DNA of 22,479 nt from Sphingomonadales bacterium (GTDB lineage Bacteria; Pseudomonadota; Alphaproteobacteria; Sphingomonadales; Sphingomonadaceae): NCBI GenBank assembly GCA_027489295.1, contig JAIYAA010000147.1, positions 1-22,479 on the forward strand, in the 5' to 3' direction. The notes below the pieces were generated by a model. That model was not told where the DNA came from, searched no databases, and worked only from the letters and a program-made list of their open reading frames with translations. A program made the position numbers and the translations under genes. Shown piece by piece: positions 1 to 7,060 of this stretch (position 1 is the stretch's first letter; each line of letters begins with the position of its first letter).

Positions 1-43
1 GCGCGCCCTCCTCCGGGCAAGCCAGTGCCCGGCAGCTTGGTGT

Positions 44-119
44 GCCGCTTTAGCTCAGCTGGTAGAGCATCGCATTCGTAATGCGGGGGTCACAGGTTCG
101 AGTCCTGTAAGCGGCACCA
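44..119 (+). tRNA. tRNA-Thr (anticodon CGT), island attachment site
   Basis: A full cloverleaf can be folded. The acceptor stem GCCGCTT pairs with AAGCGGC. The D-arm contains TAGCTCAGCTGGTAGAGC. The anticodon stem TCGCA/TGCGG closes a seven-base loop TTCGTAA with anticodon CGT, which reads ACG threonine codons. The T-arm carries GGTTCGAGTCC, and CCA is encoded at 117-119. The 3' part from 75 to 119 is repeated exactly at 11405-11449, so the present 3' half was probably supplied by the integrated element while tRNA function was kept. Confidence 0.96.
75..119 (+). repeat. attL: 45-bp direct repeat, copy 1 (inside tRNA-Thr)
   Basis: The 45 bp from the anticodon loop to the encoded CCA are identical to 11405-11449. 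The bases on either side of the two copies differ (C at 120 against G at 11450), so the repeat ends sharply at the CCA. This is the usual attachment-site structure for tyrosine integrases that target the 3' end of tRNA genes. An integrase gene lies inside the interval. Confidence 0.93.
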
Positions 120-143
120 CCTCTCTCAGAAGCAAATCTGCCG

Positions 144-164
144 AGCCCTTGCGGAAGGGGCTTT
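144..164 (+). terminator. weak terminator-like hairpin after tRNA-Thr
   Basis: AGCCCTT (144-150) and AAGGGGCT (155-162) can pair around a GCGG loop with one bulged G, followed by only three T. It lies about 25 bp after the tRNA and inside the element. It could end tRNA transcription before the defence operon. The short T-run makes this uncertain. Confidence 0.35.
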
Positions 165-330
165 CCCGTGGGTCGGGCGTGGGTCCTTTGTGGGACGAAC
201 TCGCATGTGCTGTGACTGACCAGACGGCGAACATGCGGCGGAATGCAGCGACCTTCGCTGAGCGGAATGTCTCTGGTAAACCATCTTTTCTCCCACTAGC
301 GTTGCCGCAAGTGGTTGGGGAGGGGCTCTG

Positions 331-2307
331 TTGGCTGATGTTCCGGTAATTTCACGCGGGAGCGAGCTGGCTGATTGGCTTGCTGATGCGAAGAATGAAG
401 GCCGAGTAGTTAAGACGAAGCTTAAGCCTAGTGATCGCGTGATTGCGCGCGTCACAGATGGTATATACCGTCAGCCAGCTTCTGCTCTACGGGAACTGAT
501 TTCAAATGCTTGGGATGCTGACGCGAAAAACGTCACGATTTTAACTGATGCTCCCAGATTTTCGCGCATCTATGTACGAGATGACGGCGCAGGCATGTCG
601 CATGAGACGCTTGCCCGATTGATGCATAACATCGGAGGCAGCGCTAAGCGCCGAGATGAAGGTCAATCGCTGGGAATATCAAGCGCAAGTGATCCCGACC
701 TTACTCCTGGTGGAAGGAAAATCATTGGCAAGATTGGCATCGGATTATTTTCCGTTAGTCAGCTTGCCCGGCGCTTCGAAATAATAACGAAAGTTAGAGG
801 CAGCGACTATCGTATAATAGCCGAGGTTAGGCTTCATCAGTATTCGGACGAAACCTCGCAAGGTGAAGGGGGTGATGAGGAGTTTATAGCTGGTGACGTC
901 TATATCCGCAGGGAGCAGACAGCTGATCTCGACGCTCATGGCACCGACATCATATTGGATGATATCAAGCCGAGGGTTAGAGATATACTTCGGAGTGCGG
1001 ACCGTTGGAACGCGGTCGCCGAGAGAGAAGCTGCGCTCGCTAGAGGGGATCTCGACACATGGGCCGCTTTGCGGGCGGAAGCTCCAGTCTACCACTCGGG
1101 CTTTGCTGGCGAGGCGTCCGCTGGCTTAAGTGCGACGACGCTTTCGATTCAGCCCAAGCTCCCTTGGAGCGCAGATACACCACCTGACGCAAGAATGGCC
1201 TCGTTGATCGACGCTGTTGAAAGTGAGTTCACAAAGTTTGATCGTCCGGATCTAGCGAATACTCTCGATAGTTATTTAGAAATGATCTGGAGCTTAGGGC
1301 TATCTGCTCCAGTCCCCTATGTAGATGGTCATCCTTTTGATCTCACTGGTGATCGAGACATAACCTATTTCTGGATCCTGCCAGGTAGGGGGAGGGGGCA
1401 GCAGCTTGAGTTGAATGGAAGTGTAACGGTCAGGGAGGCTGTGAAAGCTCAGGTCGAGGGGTATCCGGAACTCCTAGACGGCGTGGATCCGCTTGGATCT
1501 TTCAGAGTTGCGATCGATGGTCTCATTCTCAAGCGGCCGATCAGATTCAAACATCGGCAAAGCGATCCACGCGGGTTGGAGCGTGCGGTGATGTTTGTGG
1601 GGCAGTTCGATCCCGACCTGGCGGCAGTATCACCGAGCCGGCGTGGTGGTGGGCTCAGCCTCGAAGGTTATTTATTCTGGACTGGTCGGGTTGTGCCCAA
1701 AGAAAATAATGGCGTCCTGATCAGAATCAGAGGCGCTAGCGGTGCCCTCTTTGACCCTACATTTTTTAAGTATCAAGTCTCCGAGCAAACCAGGCTTCGT
1801 CAGATCACGTCAGAGCTGTTCGTACGGCAAGGGCTTGATGCTGCACTTAATATTGACCGTGAGTCGTTCAATTTTGCGCACCCGCACGTACAGCTCACGA
1901 CGATGTGGCTGCACAATGCGCTTAGGCAATTGACCAACCGACTCAAAGATATCGGGCAGCGTCTCCGGCAGGCTCGGCAGGAGGAGCAGTTAACAAAGAA
2001 GACCGATGCGGTCATCGAAAGAGCCGAGGCGGTTTGGATCAAGCGCCAGGGTAGCTCCAATTCCTCTCCCGACGTGAAATTCAGCACTGACAGCACGGAG
2101 GCTCAACGATTTCGGCAGCAGGGATCGCTGGTATTTGATCCAAACGTTCTGGTGGCGAAAACGGGCGCTAATGCCGCTGAAGAGGCTAGGATAGCAGCTT
2201 TGGTGAAAGTTCTATCGGCTTTCGAACTATTAGAGGGGCGTTCGTTCAGTGAACAGCAAGAGATAATTGCCGCAATCATGGACGTGTTCAAGGAGGGCGG
2301 CCTGTGA
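331..2307 (+). CDS. GHKL-superfamily (MutL/MORC/Hsp90-like) ATPase, likely defence or restriction component
   Basis: This is a 658-aa protein. The TTG start at 331 is preceded by GGGGAGGGG at a normal distance. The N-terminal third shows the Bergerat ATP-binding motifs: ELISNAWDA at 55-63 (catalytic Glu and Mg-binding Asn), DDGAGM at 84-89, GKIGIGLFS at 133-141, and an HGTDIIL segment near 205. The C-terminal part has a charged helical stretch near 545-580 that could be a coiled coil. I see no nuclease motif. The next gene overlaps its stop by 4 bp, so the two are co-translated. A DNA methyltransferase converges on the pair. MutL/MORC-like GHKL ATPases are known from predicted restriction-modification systems, so a role as an ATP-driven clamp or regulator of restriction is likely but inferred. 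The base composition is more AT-rich than the flanking chromosome, in keeping with transfer. Confidence 0.88.
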   Translation: MADVPVISRGSELADWLADAKNEGRVVKTKLKPSDRVIARVTDGIYRQPASALRELISNAWDADAKNVTILTDAPRFSRIYVRDDGAGMSHETLARLMHNIGGSAKRRDEGQSLGISSASDPDLTPGGRKIIGKIGIGLFSVSQLARRFEIITKVRGSDYRIIAEVRLHQYSDETSQGEGGDEEFIAGDVYIRREQTADLDAHGTDIILDDIKPRVRDILRSADRWNAVAEREAALARGDLDTWAALRAEAPVYHSGFAGEASAGLSATTLSIQPKLPWSADTPPDARMASLIDAVESEFTKFDRPDLANTLDSYLEMIWSLGLSAPVPYVDGHPFDLTGDRDITYFWILPGRGRGQQLELNGSVTVREAVKAQVEGYPELLDGVDPLGSFRVAIDGLILKRPIRFKHRQSDPRGLERAVMFVGQFDPDLAAVSPSRRGGGLSLEGYLFWTGRVVPKENNGVLIRIRGASGALFDPTFFKYQVSEQTRLRQITSELFVRQGLDAALNIDRESFNFAHPHVQLTTMWLHNALRQLTNRLKDIGQRLRQARQEEQLTKKTDAVIERAEAVWIKRQGSSNSSPDVKFSTDSTEAQRFRQQGSLVFDPNVLVAKTGANAAEEARIAALVKVLSAFELLEGRSFSEQQEIIAAIMDVFKEGGL

Positions 2308-3533
2308 TCAACGCCGCGCTGCCGCTCGATCTAGACGATCGTGAACCAGATTATATAGCTGGGGTCTTCGGTGATACTGAGGCGCCGCCGCCGCTATCCT
2401 CTCCGGCTAAGAAGGACCGATTTGCTCCTTGGCATCACCCAGTCAAGCAGATAGTAAGAGACTTGCAGTGGGGGAGTCTCACAGAGAAGCTGGTGGAAAG
2501 CCGTGATGATCGCGGACGTGAGGTCCTTCGATACTTTACCTTGCCTGGCGCTGATCTTTTGGATGTAAGGTTTTTGTCTTCGAAGCTCGCGCGGTTTGAT
2601 AGTAAAATCGAGTACTTCGGCTTTAACCAGGGCAAGCCAGATGTAGATCTCGCACAAGCCGAAATAGAAAAAGGTGTCTATTTCACGGCTGAATCTGCGT
2701 TAAGGCAGGCTGGGAAAACTACACAGGGTGCAGTTGTTCTTCCAGACAGGCTGGAGGATATCGCGAATCCAAATTCTCAGGCTGCGAACAGGCTTCGGCA
2801 GCAGGGCGTATTTGATGTAATAAATATCGATGCGTGCGATCACTTGGGATTTATTCCCGAGGGGAGGGTAAACTCACTTTTTGATGCGCTAGGTACACTT
2901 TTAGGGCATCAGCTTATGGCTAATAAGCCGTGGCTCTTGTTTATAACCACACGGGCCGCACCAAATCTCTTGGGAGCGCCAGGCCTCACCCTTCAGACGG
3001 CAATTAACGATAACATTCGGTTGCATCCGAAAGAATTTGGGCCAGCAGTCGCTCAGTGCATAGCGGGAAATATGCAAACGCTGGCTCATGATATTAACAA
3101 GTCATGGGGTGAGCCGGGCGCGACCTTCCTGAAGATATTTGTGTTGGGAATTGCAAAATATCTGCTGCAATATTTTCATGCTCAACCAAATCTTCAGGCA
3201 AAGGTTGAGCTGGCAAGCGCATACGCATATAGGGTTCATGCCGATGAGCCAGATATGCTCTCACTTGCATTCCGAATTAGTCCTCTTGGTATCAAAGTGC
3301 AGCCGCATACAGCGGGTCCGGTCGTTGTCGGCGAGCGGCTAGAACTTCAGTCTGCACTATCAGTCGTTCAGCGCGTCTCGAAATTGTGGATGGTTGATGA
3401 GGCGTTAGACGATGATAAGTTGCGAGAGGAGGCGATATTGGGGACAATAGACCTGCTATCGTCTGCTAATTACGACATTGATGCATGGGAGGCTTGGCTA
3501 AAGAGCCACGCCATTCGGCCAATCGAACTCTAG
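2304..3533 (+). CDS. unrecognised partner of the GHKL ATPase; possible effector with degenerate Rossmann-like core
   Basis: This is a 409-aa protein starting at GTG 2304, inside the stop region of the ATPase gene (GTGA overlap). I do not recognise the family. The N-terminal 35 residues are Pro/Asp-rich. A conserved-looking block FAPWHHPVKQIVR lies at 40-52. LPGADLLDVRFL (80-91) followed by IEYFGFN (102-108), and later FDVINIDACDHLG (170-182), look like alternating strands and loops of a Rossmann or SAM-methyltransferase-like fold. Neither the classical glycine-rich motif nor a methyltransferase catalytic motif is visible. The C-terminal third is mainly helical. There is no signal peptide or membrane segment, so it should be cytosolic. 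Strict coupling to the ATPase and the methyltransferase neighbour suggest the target-recognition or attacking part of a defence system. That role is inference only. A structural adaptor is equally possible. Confidence 0.75.
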   Translation: MINAALPLDLDDREPDYIAGVFGDTEAPPPLSSPAKKDRFAPWHHPVKQIVRDLQWGSLTEKLVESRDDRGREVLRYFTLPGADLLDVRFLSSKLARFDSKIEYFGFNQGKPDVDLAQAEIEKGVYFTAESALRQAGKTTQGAVVLPDRLEDIANPNSQAANRLRQQGVFDVINIDACDHLGFIPEGRVNSLFDALGTLLGHQLMANKPWLLFITTRAAPNLLGAPGLTLQTAINDNIRLHPKEFGPAVAQCIAGNMQTLAHDINKSWGEPGATFLKIFVLGIAKYLLQYFHAQPNLQAKVELASAYAYRVHADEPDMLSLAFRISPLGIKVQPHTAGPVVVGERLELQSALSVVQRVSKLWMVDEALDDDKLREEAILGTIDLLSSANYDIDAWEAWLKSHAIRPIEL

Positions 3534-4534
3534 GCTGCTGCGGCGTTCTCGTCGTAAAGCTCTCGTCGGATTCCCAATGCTACTGCCTTCGCAAGTGGTG
3601 GTGGTACAGCCTCACTTACCTGATCAATCTGTGATGAGAGTGATCCAGTCAGTACATAGTCGCTATTAAACCCTTGAAGTAGCAGCGCTTCGTACACGCT
3701 AAGGCGACGCCTTCCCGATGGATGAACGTGAACTTCGCGGTGCCCGTAAGCAACTGCAATGCTTGGTTCGTCCCAGTTTAGCATTTTAAAGCTTCGGCCC
3801 TTCTGGCCGGGCTTTACGCCACCATCCCGGCTAAACTTGTTAGATCTCGGCATCATGCACCAGTGATTAGGGTGCGTATCGGCATGCGACATATCTACGC
3901 CGCGTGAGAAGTGGACAGGTTCGGAAAGGTGCCCGATAGCAGTACGCACGGAAATTATCGGGTGCTTTTGTACTACGATGTTCGACGGTCGAGAGCTTTG
4001 GAATCTATTACGATCGAAGCCAATAAGAAACAGGCGCGGCCTATTTTGAGGCGTTCCGTGATATTTTGCGTTCAGAAGCAATCTAGCAACTTCGAATCCA
4101 GCTGATTGTAGCTCGCCTTCCACCGCTTCTAGCGTAGAGACGTGTTTCTGCTTAACAAGCCCGATGACATTTTCCATCACAAAGAAGTCTAGCGGACTCC
4201 GTTTGTGAAGGCTCGTTACGAGCCGGGCGTAAGACATTGGTAGAGTTGACCTCGCGTCGCCAACCTTTTGATTAACGTTCGCTTGGCTGAAGCTTTGACA
4301 TGGTGGCCCGCCAATCACCCCGCTTGGCCGGAATTCTGTACCGTAAAGCTCGTCTATATCTGCCAACGTGGCTGCCGAGAGGTCCTTTACTCTTGCAACG
4401 GCGGATTCTGGCCGATTAAGATTGTAAGAAACAACGCTGTCGTGCTTCCGATCTAGCGCCAATCCTACGGTGAAGCCCGCGTCTTCGAAACCCGAATCGA
4501 GGCCGCCGGCGCCACAGAATAGGCTGAGCAGCAA
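3530..4534 (-). CDS. DNA (cytosine-5)-methyltransferase, type II modification enzyme
   Basis: With a TTG start at 4534 this is a 334-aa protein, a normal size for the family. All core motifs are visible: motif I LSLFCGAGGLDSGF (3-16), motif IV GGPPCQSFS with nucleophile Cys79, motif VI ENV (121-123), motif VIII QNRPRLFLIGF (163-173), motif IX RRLSVYEALLLQGF (276-289), and motif X VSEAVPPPLA (306-315). The target-recognition region between VIII and IX is short (about 100 residues). The start was chosen because AGGAG lies seven bases before TTG 4534 and the protein then begins at motif I. The frame stays open to another TTG at 4753, which would add 73 Arg/Pro/Tyr-rich residues that look non-conserved. 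The gene lies downstream of the Xre regulator on the same strand. Its stop TAG overlaps the stop of the opposing partner gene in the palindrome CTAG. It probably protects host DNA from the ATPase/partner module. Confidence 0.93.
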   Translation of the reverse strand: MLLSLFCGAGGLDSGFEDAGFTVGLALDRKHDSVVSYNLNRPESAVARVKDLSAATLADIDELYGTEFRPSGVIGGPPCQSFSQANVNQKVGDARSTLPMSYARLVTSLHKRSPLDFFVMENVIGLVKQKHVSTLEAVEGELQSAGFEVARLLLNAKYHGTPQNRPRLFLIGFDRNRFQSSRPSNIVVQKHPIISVRTAIGHLSEPVHFSRGVDMSHADTHPNHWCMMPRSNKFSRDGGVKPGQKGRSFKMLNWDEPSIAVAYGHREVHVHPSGRRRLSVYEALLLQGFNSDYVLTGSLSSQIDQVSEAVPPPLAKAVALGIRRELYDENAAAA

Positions 4535-4777
4535 CGATTTACTCCTGAGTTGCAGAGGTGAGTTTGAGTCCGGCAGGCAGCCCTGCTCAGGCCGTGGCGG
4601 ATAGACGTATTGCCGCCAAGGTGCAAGGCGCGGGTGGCTGGACGGGCGGTAACCGTAAGAGAAGGATCCCTCGTATCGATAACGGGTTGGTGGCCTTGAT
4701 CTTGATGCTGCTTCTCTGCCTTCGAGGTGAGCCGCATCCACGCGTAAATTCAACCATCTTATATGGAAAGTGCGCTA

Positions 4778-4981
4778 TCAATCGAGAAGATCGCCTAACC
4801 GGCACTCCAGTGCCTCCGCCACCCGATCTACGACGGTGATCGTCGGGTTGCGCACCAAGCGCTCGATCCCACTAACATAGGTCCGATCCAGCCCGGCGGC
4901 GTCCGCGAGGGCCTCCTGGGACAGTCCGCGCTCCTTGCGCAGCCGCTTCATGTTGGTGGCCAGTCTGCTCCGGACGTCCAT
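4778..4981 (-). CDS. Xre-family regulator, candidate controller (C) protein
   Basis: This 67-aa protein is essentially one Cro/C1-type helix-turn-helix. NMKRLRKERGLSQEALADAA begins the domain, followed by GLDRTYVSGIERLVRNPTI (recognition helix region) and a short C-terminal helix VDRVAEALECRLGDLLD. The size and the RTYVS-IER-RN pattern match restriction-modification controller proteins. ATG 4981 has only a weak SD (GCTGG close to the start), so translation may be weak or leaderless, as reported for several C genes. A C-box-like operator lies 25-53 bp upstream at 5006-5034. The methyltransferase follows on the same strand after about 243 bp. Likely role: autoregulation and timing of modification versus restriction (inferred). 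Confidence 0.85.
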   Translation of the reverse strand: MDVRSRLATNMKRLRKERGLSQEALADAAGLDRTYVSGIERLVRNPTITVVDRVAEALECRLGDLLD

Positions 4982-5005
4982 CCAGCAGCATGAGCGGGAA
5001 AGATG

Positions 5006-5034
5006 CCGATCGTACCACGGACTATGAGTCTCAT
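5006..5034 (-). promoter_or_regulatory. candidate C-box operator for the Xre/controller protein
   Basis: Reading toward the regulator gene, the minus strand contains GACTCATAGTCCGTGG (5030 down to 5015). It holds the perfect inverted repeat GACT-N3-AGTC followed by CCGTGG. This resembles the C-box half-site plus YGTNG spacer recalled for controller proteins such as C.PvuII and C.SmaI. The second half (TACGATCGG) is degenerate. The site lies just before the start of the regulator gene and in the divergent gap to the membrane-protein gene at 5125, so it could control both. Confidence 0.55.
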
Positions 5035-5090
5035 TTTTACTGGCATTGCGTCCAACCGGCGGTAACAGAACGCCTCCGGGGTGGCGCCTC

Positions 5091-5105
5091 TGCGCGTGAC
5101 GCGCA
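5091..5105. promoter_or_regulatory. 15-bp perfect palindrome before the membrane-protein gene
   Basis: TGCGCGT-G-ACGCGCA is a perfect inverted repeat ending nine bases before the GGGGGAA SD of the gene at 5125. It could be an operator or an RNA hairpin near the ribosome site. A palindrome of this size is expected about once by chance in a window this long. Confidence 0.3.
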
Positions 5106-5124
5106 TCTACAATGGGGGAAATAG

Positions 5125-5856
5125 ATGGAAGAAACTAATGACGTTGAACTGAAGTTTGTCGCAAAGCCTGAACGAAAGCCGTTCATCCTGTTTCGGGTGT
5201 GGCAGTGGGTTGTTACCGCGTTCTTCGTGATGTGCACACTCGCTTCGTTAGTTGATATAGGAAAGCTGAGCGCGCCTGGAGCGCCTGTCGTGCTTTACGT
5301 TGTATCTATCACCGCCTTTTTTATGATGACTGTTCTGCACAGTCCATTCGTTTTCTTCAGGCTTAGCGGCAGGATAAGGGTGGCAGCGTATGTCACTGTG
5401 CTCGCGTCTCTTATCTTGTTTGGCTACTCGGTTGAGAAGCTCAATGAGGCCTACTGGCGTACTCCTGCTGGATCGAAAGAATTGGCCGAGAAGGTCAAAC
5501 GGGAAGAGCAGGAAGCCAAAGAGGCTGCCGCTGAGGAGGGGCGCAAGAAAGCGCAAGAGCAAGCCGACCAACAACGGCGAGAGCAGGCGGCGAAGGGAGC
5601 GTTAGAGGCGGCAAGTAAAGAAATGAAGCTGACAGAATGCCGTGCACTTTCTGAAGATGTGATCAGGCAGTACAAAAAGGCAGATCGTATCGAAATTATC
5701 GAGATCAACGAAATCTCCGCTCGGCCGGAGGCGGAGCCAGGCCAGCAGCTAACCTGCGATGCTTCAGCAATAACATCTAGAGGCGACATGCGACTGCAGT
5801 TCGGGCTGGAGCGCTCACCGCAGGGAAAGGATATTCTGTCTTCTAAATTAGACTAG
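5125..5856 (+). CDS. three-helix membrane protein with cytosolic coiled coil, unknown function
   Basis: This is a 243-aa protein with ATG at 5125 behind GGGGGAA. It is unrecognised. Three hydrophobic segments, about 25-45, 52-75 and 84-103, should span the inner membrane. They are followed by a strongly charged Glu/Lys/Ala/Gln-rich stretch (117-168) typical of a long coiled coil. The C-terminal domain (about 170-243) has alternating polar and hydrophobic segments and two Cys (172, 211). There is no signal peptide besides the first helix. It begins the next transcription unit, divergent from the Xre gene, and ends at a strong terminator (5878-5909). Membrane proteins with coiled coils occur as effectors in some phage-defence cassettes, but nothing here proves such a role. 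Confidence 0.75.
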   Translation: MEETNDVELKFVAKPERKPFILFRVWQWVVTAFFVMCTLASLVDIGKLSAPGAPVVLYVVSITAFFMMTVLHSPFVFFRLSGRIRVAAYVTVLASLILFGYSVEKLNEAYWRTPAGSKELAEKVKREEQEAKEAAAEEGRKKAQEQADQQRREQAAKGALEAASKEMKLTECRALSEDVIRQYKKADRIEIIEINEISARPEAEPGQQLTCDASAITSRGDMRLQFGLERSPQGKDILSSKLD

Positions 5857-5877
5857 CCCATTATCAATTTCAGTCAA

Positions 5878-5909
5878 AGCCCTCGGAGCCAGCCTTCGGG
5901 GGCTTTTTT
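5878..5909 (+). terminator. Rho-independent terminator / leader hairpin
   Basis: AGCCCTCG (5878-5885) pairs with the 3' arm CGGGGGCT (5897-5904), with one T-G wobble, and is followed by six T. It ends the membrane-protein gene. It also lies only a few bases before the SD (CAGGAG, 5915-5920) of the next gene, so any read-through transcript would carry it as a leader hairpin. Confidence 0.8.
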
Positions 5910-5926
5910 CATTTCAGGAGACCGCA

Positions 5927-6325
5927 TTGCTAAAACTTGTAGACGATGCTGCCATTGCCGCAGCCATAGCGTCGGGTCTCGATCCCGACCTACACCTCAC
6001 CATCGCTACCAGACGGGCGCAACTCCTCCAGGATACCGGCGGAGACTATGACGTCAGCGACCTCGCCAATTGGATCGTTGTTGCTCCAGGCGATGGCCTG
6101 CCAGCGATCGAGACCGAGCTAGGCTTATCGCTCTACCCCGATCCACCGTGGGAATGGGTGCTGCATCACGGGAGCCATTTTGAGGCTGCCATCGTCACCG
6201 ACGATAGCGGGTTCGGTATCGTCCTTCTGGTGCCCGATGCGCAAGGCGTCGATGGCGACCTGCTAGAGCTCCTACGGGTGCATGCACGGCACCCAAGCGG
6301 CACCAAAAACGCCAGCAGTGCCTAG
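5927..6325 (+). CDS. small hypothetical protein, paralog A
   Basis: This is a 132-aa acidic, soluble protein. The TTG start at 5927 follows CAGGAG (5915-5920), and no ATG fits the SD. I do not recognise the family. It is clearly related to the next gene. Shared features are a DL-x-x-W segment after a helical N-terminus, a PGD turn, a W-x-W-(V/L)-x-x-HG-x-x-FE-x-AI block (about 75-90), an (L/I)-(V/I)-P-(D/N)-A-(Q/E)-GV block (about 101-108), and an LL-x-L-x-x-x-HA end. No catalytic motif, membrane segment or signal peptide is visible. The leader contains a terminator hairpin immediately before the SD. The gene lies between the defence block and the replication/integration genes of the island. 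Confidence 0.75.
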   Translation: MLKLVDDAAIAAAIASGLDPDLHLTIATRRAQLLQDTGGDYDVSDLANWIVVAPGDGLPAIETELGLSLYPDPPWEWVLHHGSHFEAAIVTDDSGFGIVLLVPDAQGVDGDLLELLRVHARHPSGTKNASSA

Positions 6326-6364
6326 CGTTCTAAACGCACAAACTCAGCAAATCCAACAATCCGC

Positions 6365-6400
6365 AGCGTCCGGGCATCGAGCCTTGGGCGCTTTTATTTT
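6365..6400 (+). terminator. Rho-independent terminator / leader hairpin before paralog B
   Basis: AGCGTCC plus GGC on the 5' side pairs with GCC plus GGGCGCT on the 3' side, with a small internal bulge. It is followed by TTTTATTTT. It lies between paralogs A and B and just before the AAGGAG of paralog B (6406-6411), repeating the arrangement found before paralog A. Confidence 0.7.
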
Positions 6401-6419
6401 GCCCGAAGGAGATCCCTTC

Positions 6420-6824
6420 ATGCTCTACATCTACGACCGAGCCACTATGGCGTCAGTGCTTTCCCAGCAGTTGCCAGATGGGTTGAATACCTTGTTGCGG
6501 CAACGTGCAGCAAGTCTTGTTCGGCGCGATTACGACTTAACCGATTGGACCGAGTTCCTCGTCATCCAGCCGGGCGACACCGAGGCAGACATTCTGCAGC
6601 ACGTCGGATTCACACCGCTTACCGAACCGATCGACGGCATCCGATTCGGTGAACAGGGCTTCTCGCCCTTCTGGGACTGGCTGTACGATCACGGCGAATG
6701 GTTCGAACTCGCCATCACGTTCGGCAGCACCTTTGCCTATGTGCTGTTCATCCCGAACGCCGAAGGGGTGCTACCCGAGTTGCTGTCGCTCTGTGTCGAG
6801 CACGCAGGGAAGGCGGGTCGATGA
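6420..6824 (+). CDS. small hypothetical protein, paralog B
   Basis: This is a 134-aa protein. ATG 6420 was chosen because AAGGAG precedes it at a standard distance and because the resulting N-terminus (MLYIYD) aligns with that of paralog A (MLKLVD). An in-frame ATG at 6282 lies upstream but would overlap paralog A and translate the terminator. It shares with A the block FWDWLYDHGEWFELAI, the IPNAEGV segment and the LLSLCVEHA end. It is unrecognised, soluble, acidic and has no catalytic motif. Its stop overlaps the start of the next small membrane protein (ATGA), so the two are translationally coupled. Confidence 0.78.
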   Translation: MLYIYDRATMASVLSQQLPDGLNTLLRQRAASLVRRDYDLTDWTEFLVIQPGDTEADILQHVGFTPLTEPIDGIRFGEQGFSPFWDWLYDHGEWFELAITFGSTFAYVLFIPNAEGVLPELLSLCVEHAGKAGR

Positions 6825-7060
6825 AGCTGATCGGCTATATCATCGGTGCCTGTCTGCTTCTTGCGCTGGTTCGGGCAGTGGCGCTGGCACTCGTCTTGCT
6901 CATCGTTGGTGGGCTGATCGTTGCCGCTATCACAAGACCGCGTGAGACGATGGGGTTGGTAGCGATGCTGCTGGTGGCCGGGCTTGTCCAGGACCACGGG
7001 CTCGTCGTTCTCACATTGGTGGCGATCGTGTGCATCGTGGCTGTCATCCGGAAGTGCTGA
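6821..7060 (+). CDS. small multi-helix membrane protein
   Basis: This is a 79-aa protein starting at ATG 6821, overlapping the stop of paralog B by four bases (ATGA). It is almost entirely hydrophobic. An N-terminal stretch of about 5-37 is long enough for one or two helices. A short polar turn TRPRET follows, then hydrophobic stretches at about 43-57 and 60-76, with a positively charged end RKC. It is too small for a transporter and has no recognisable family. Tight coupling to paralog B suggests that B and this protein work together, for example as a soluble/membrane pair. That is inference. Confidence 0.65.
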   Translation: MKLIGYIIGACLLLALVRAVALALVLLIVGGLIVAAITRPRETMGLVAMLLVAGLVQDHGLVVLTLVAIVCIVAVIRKC

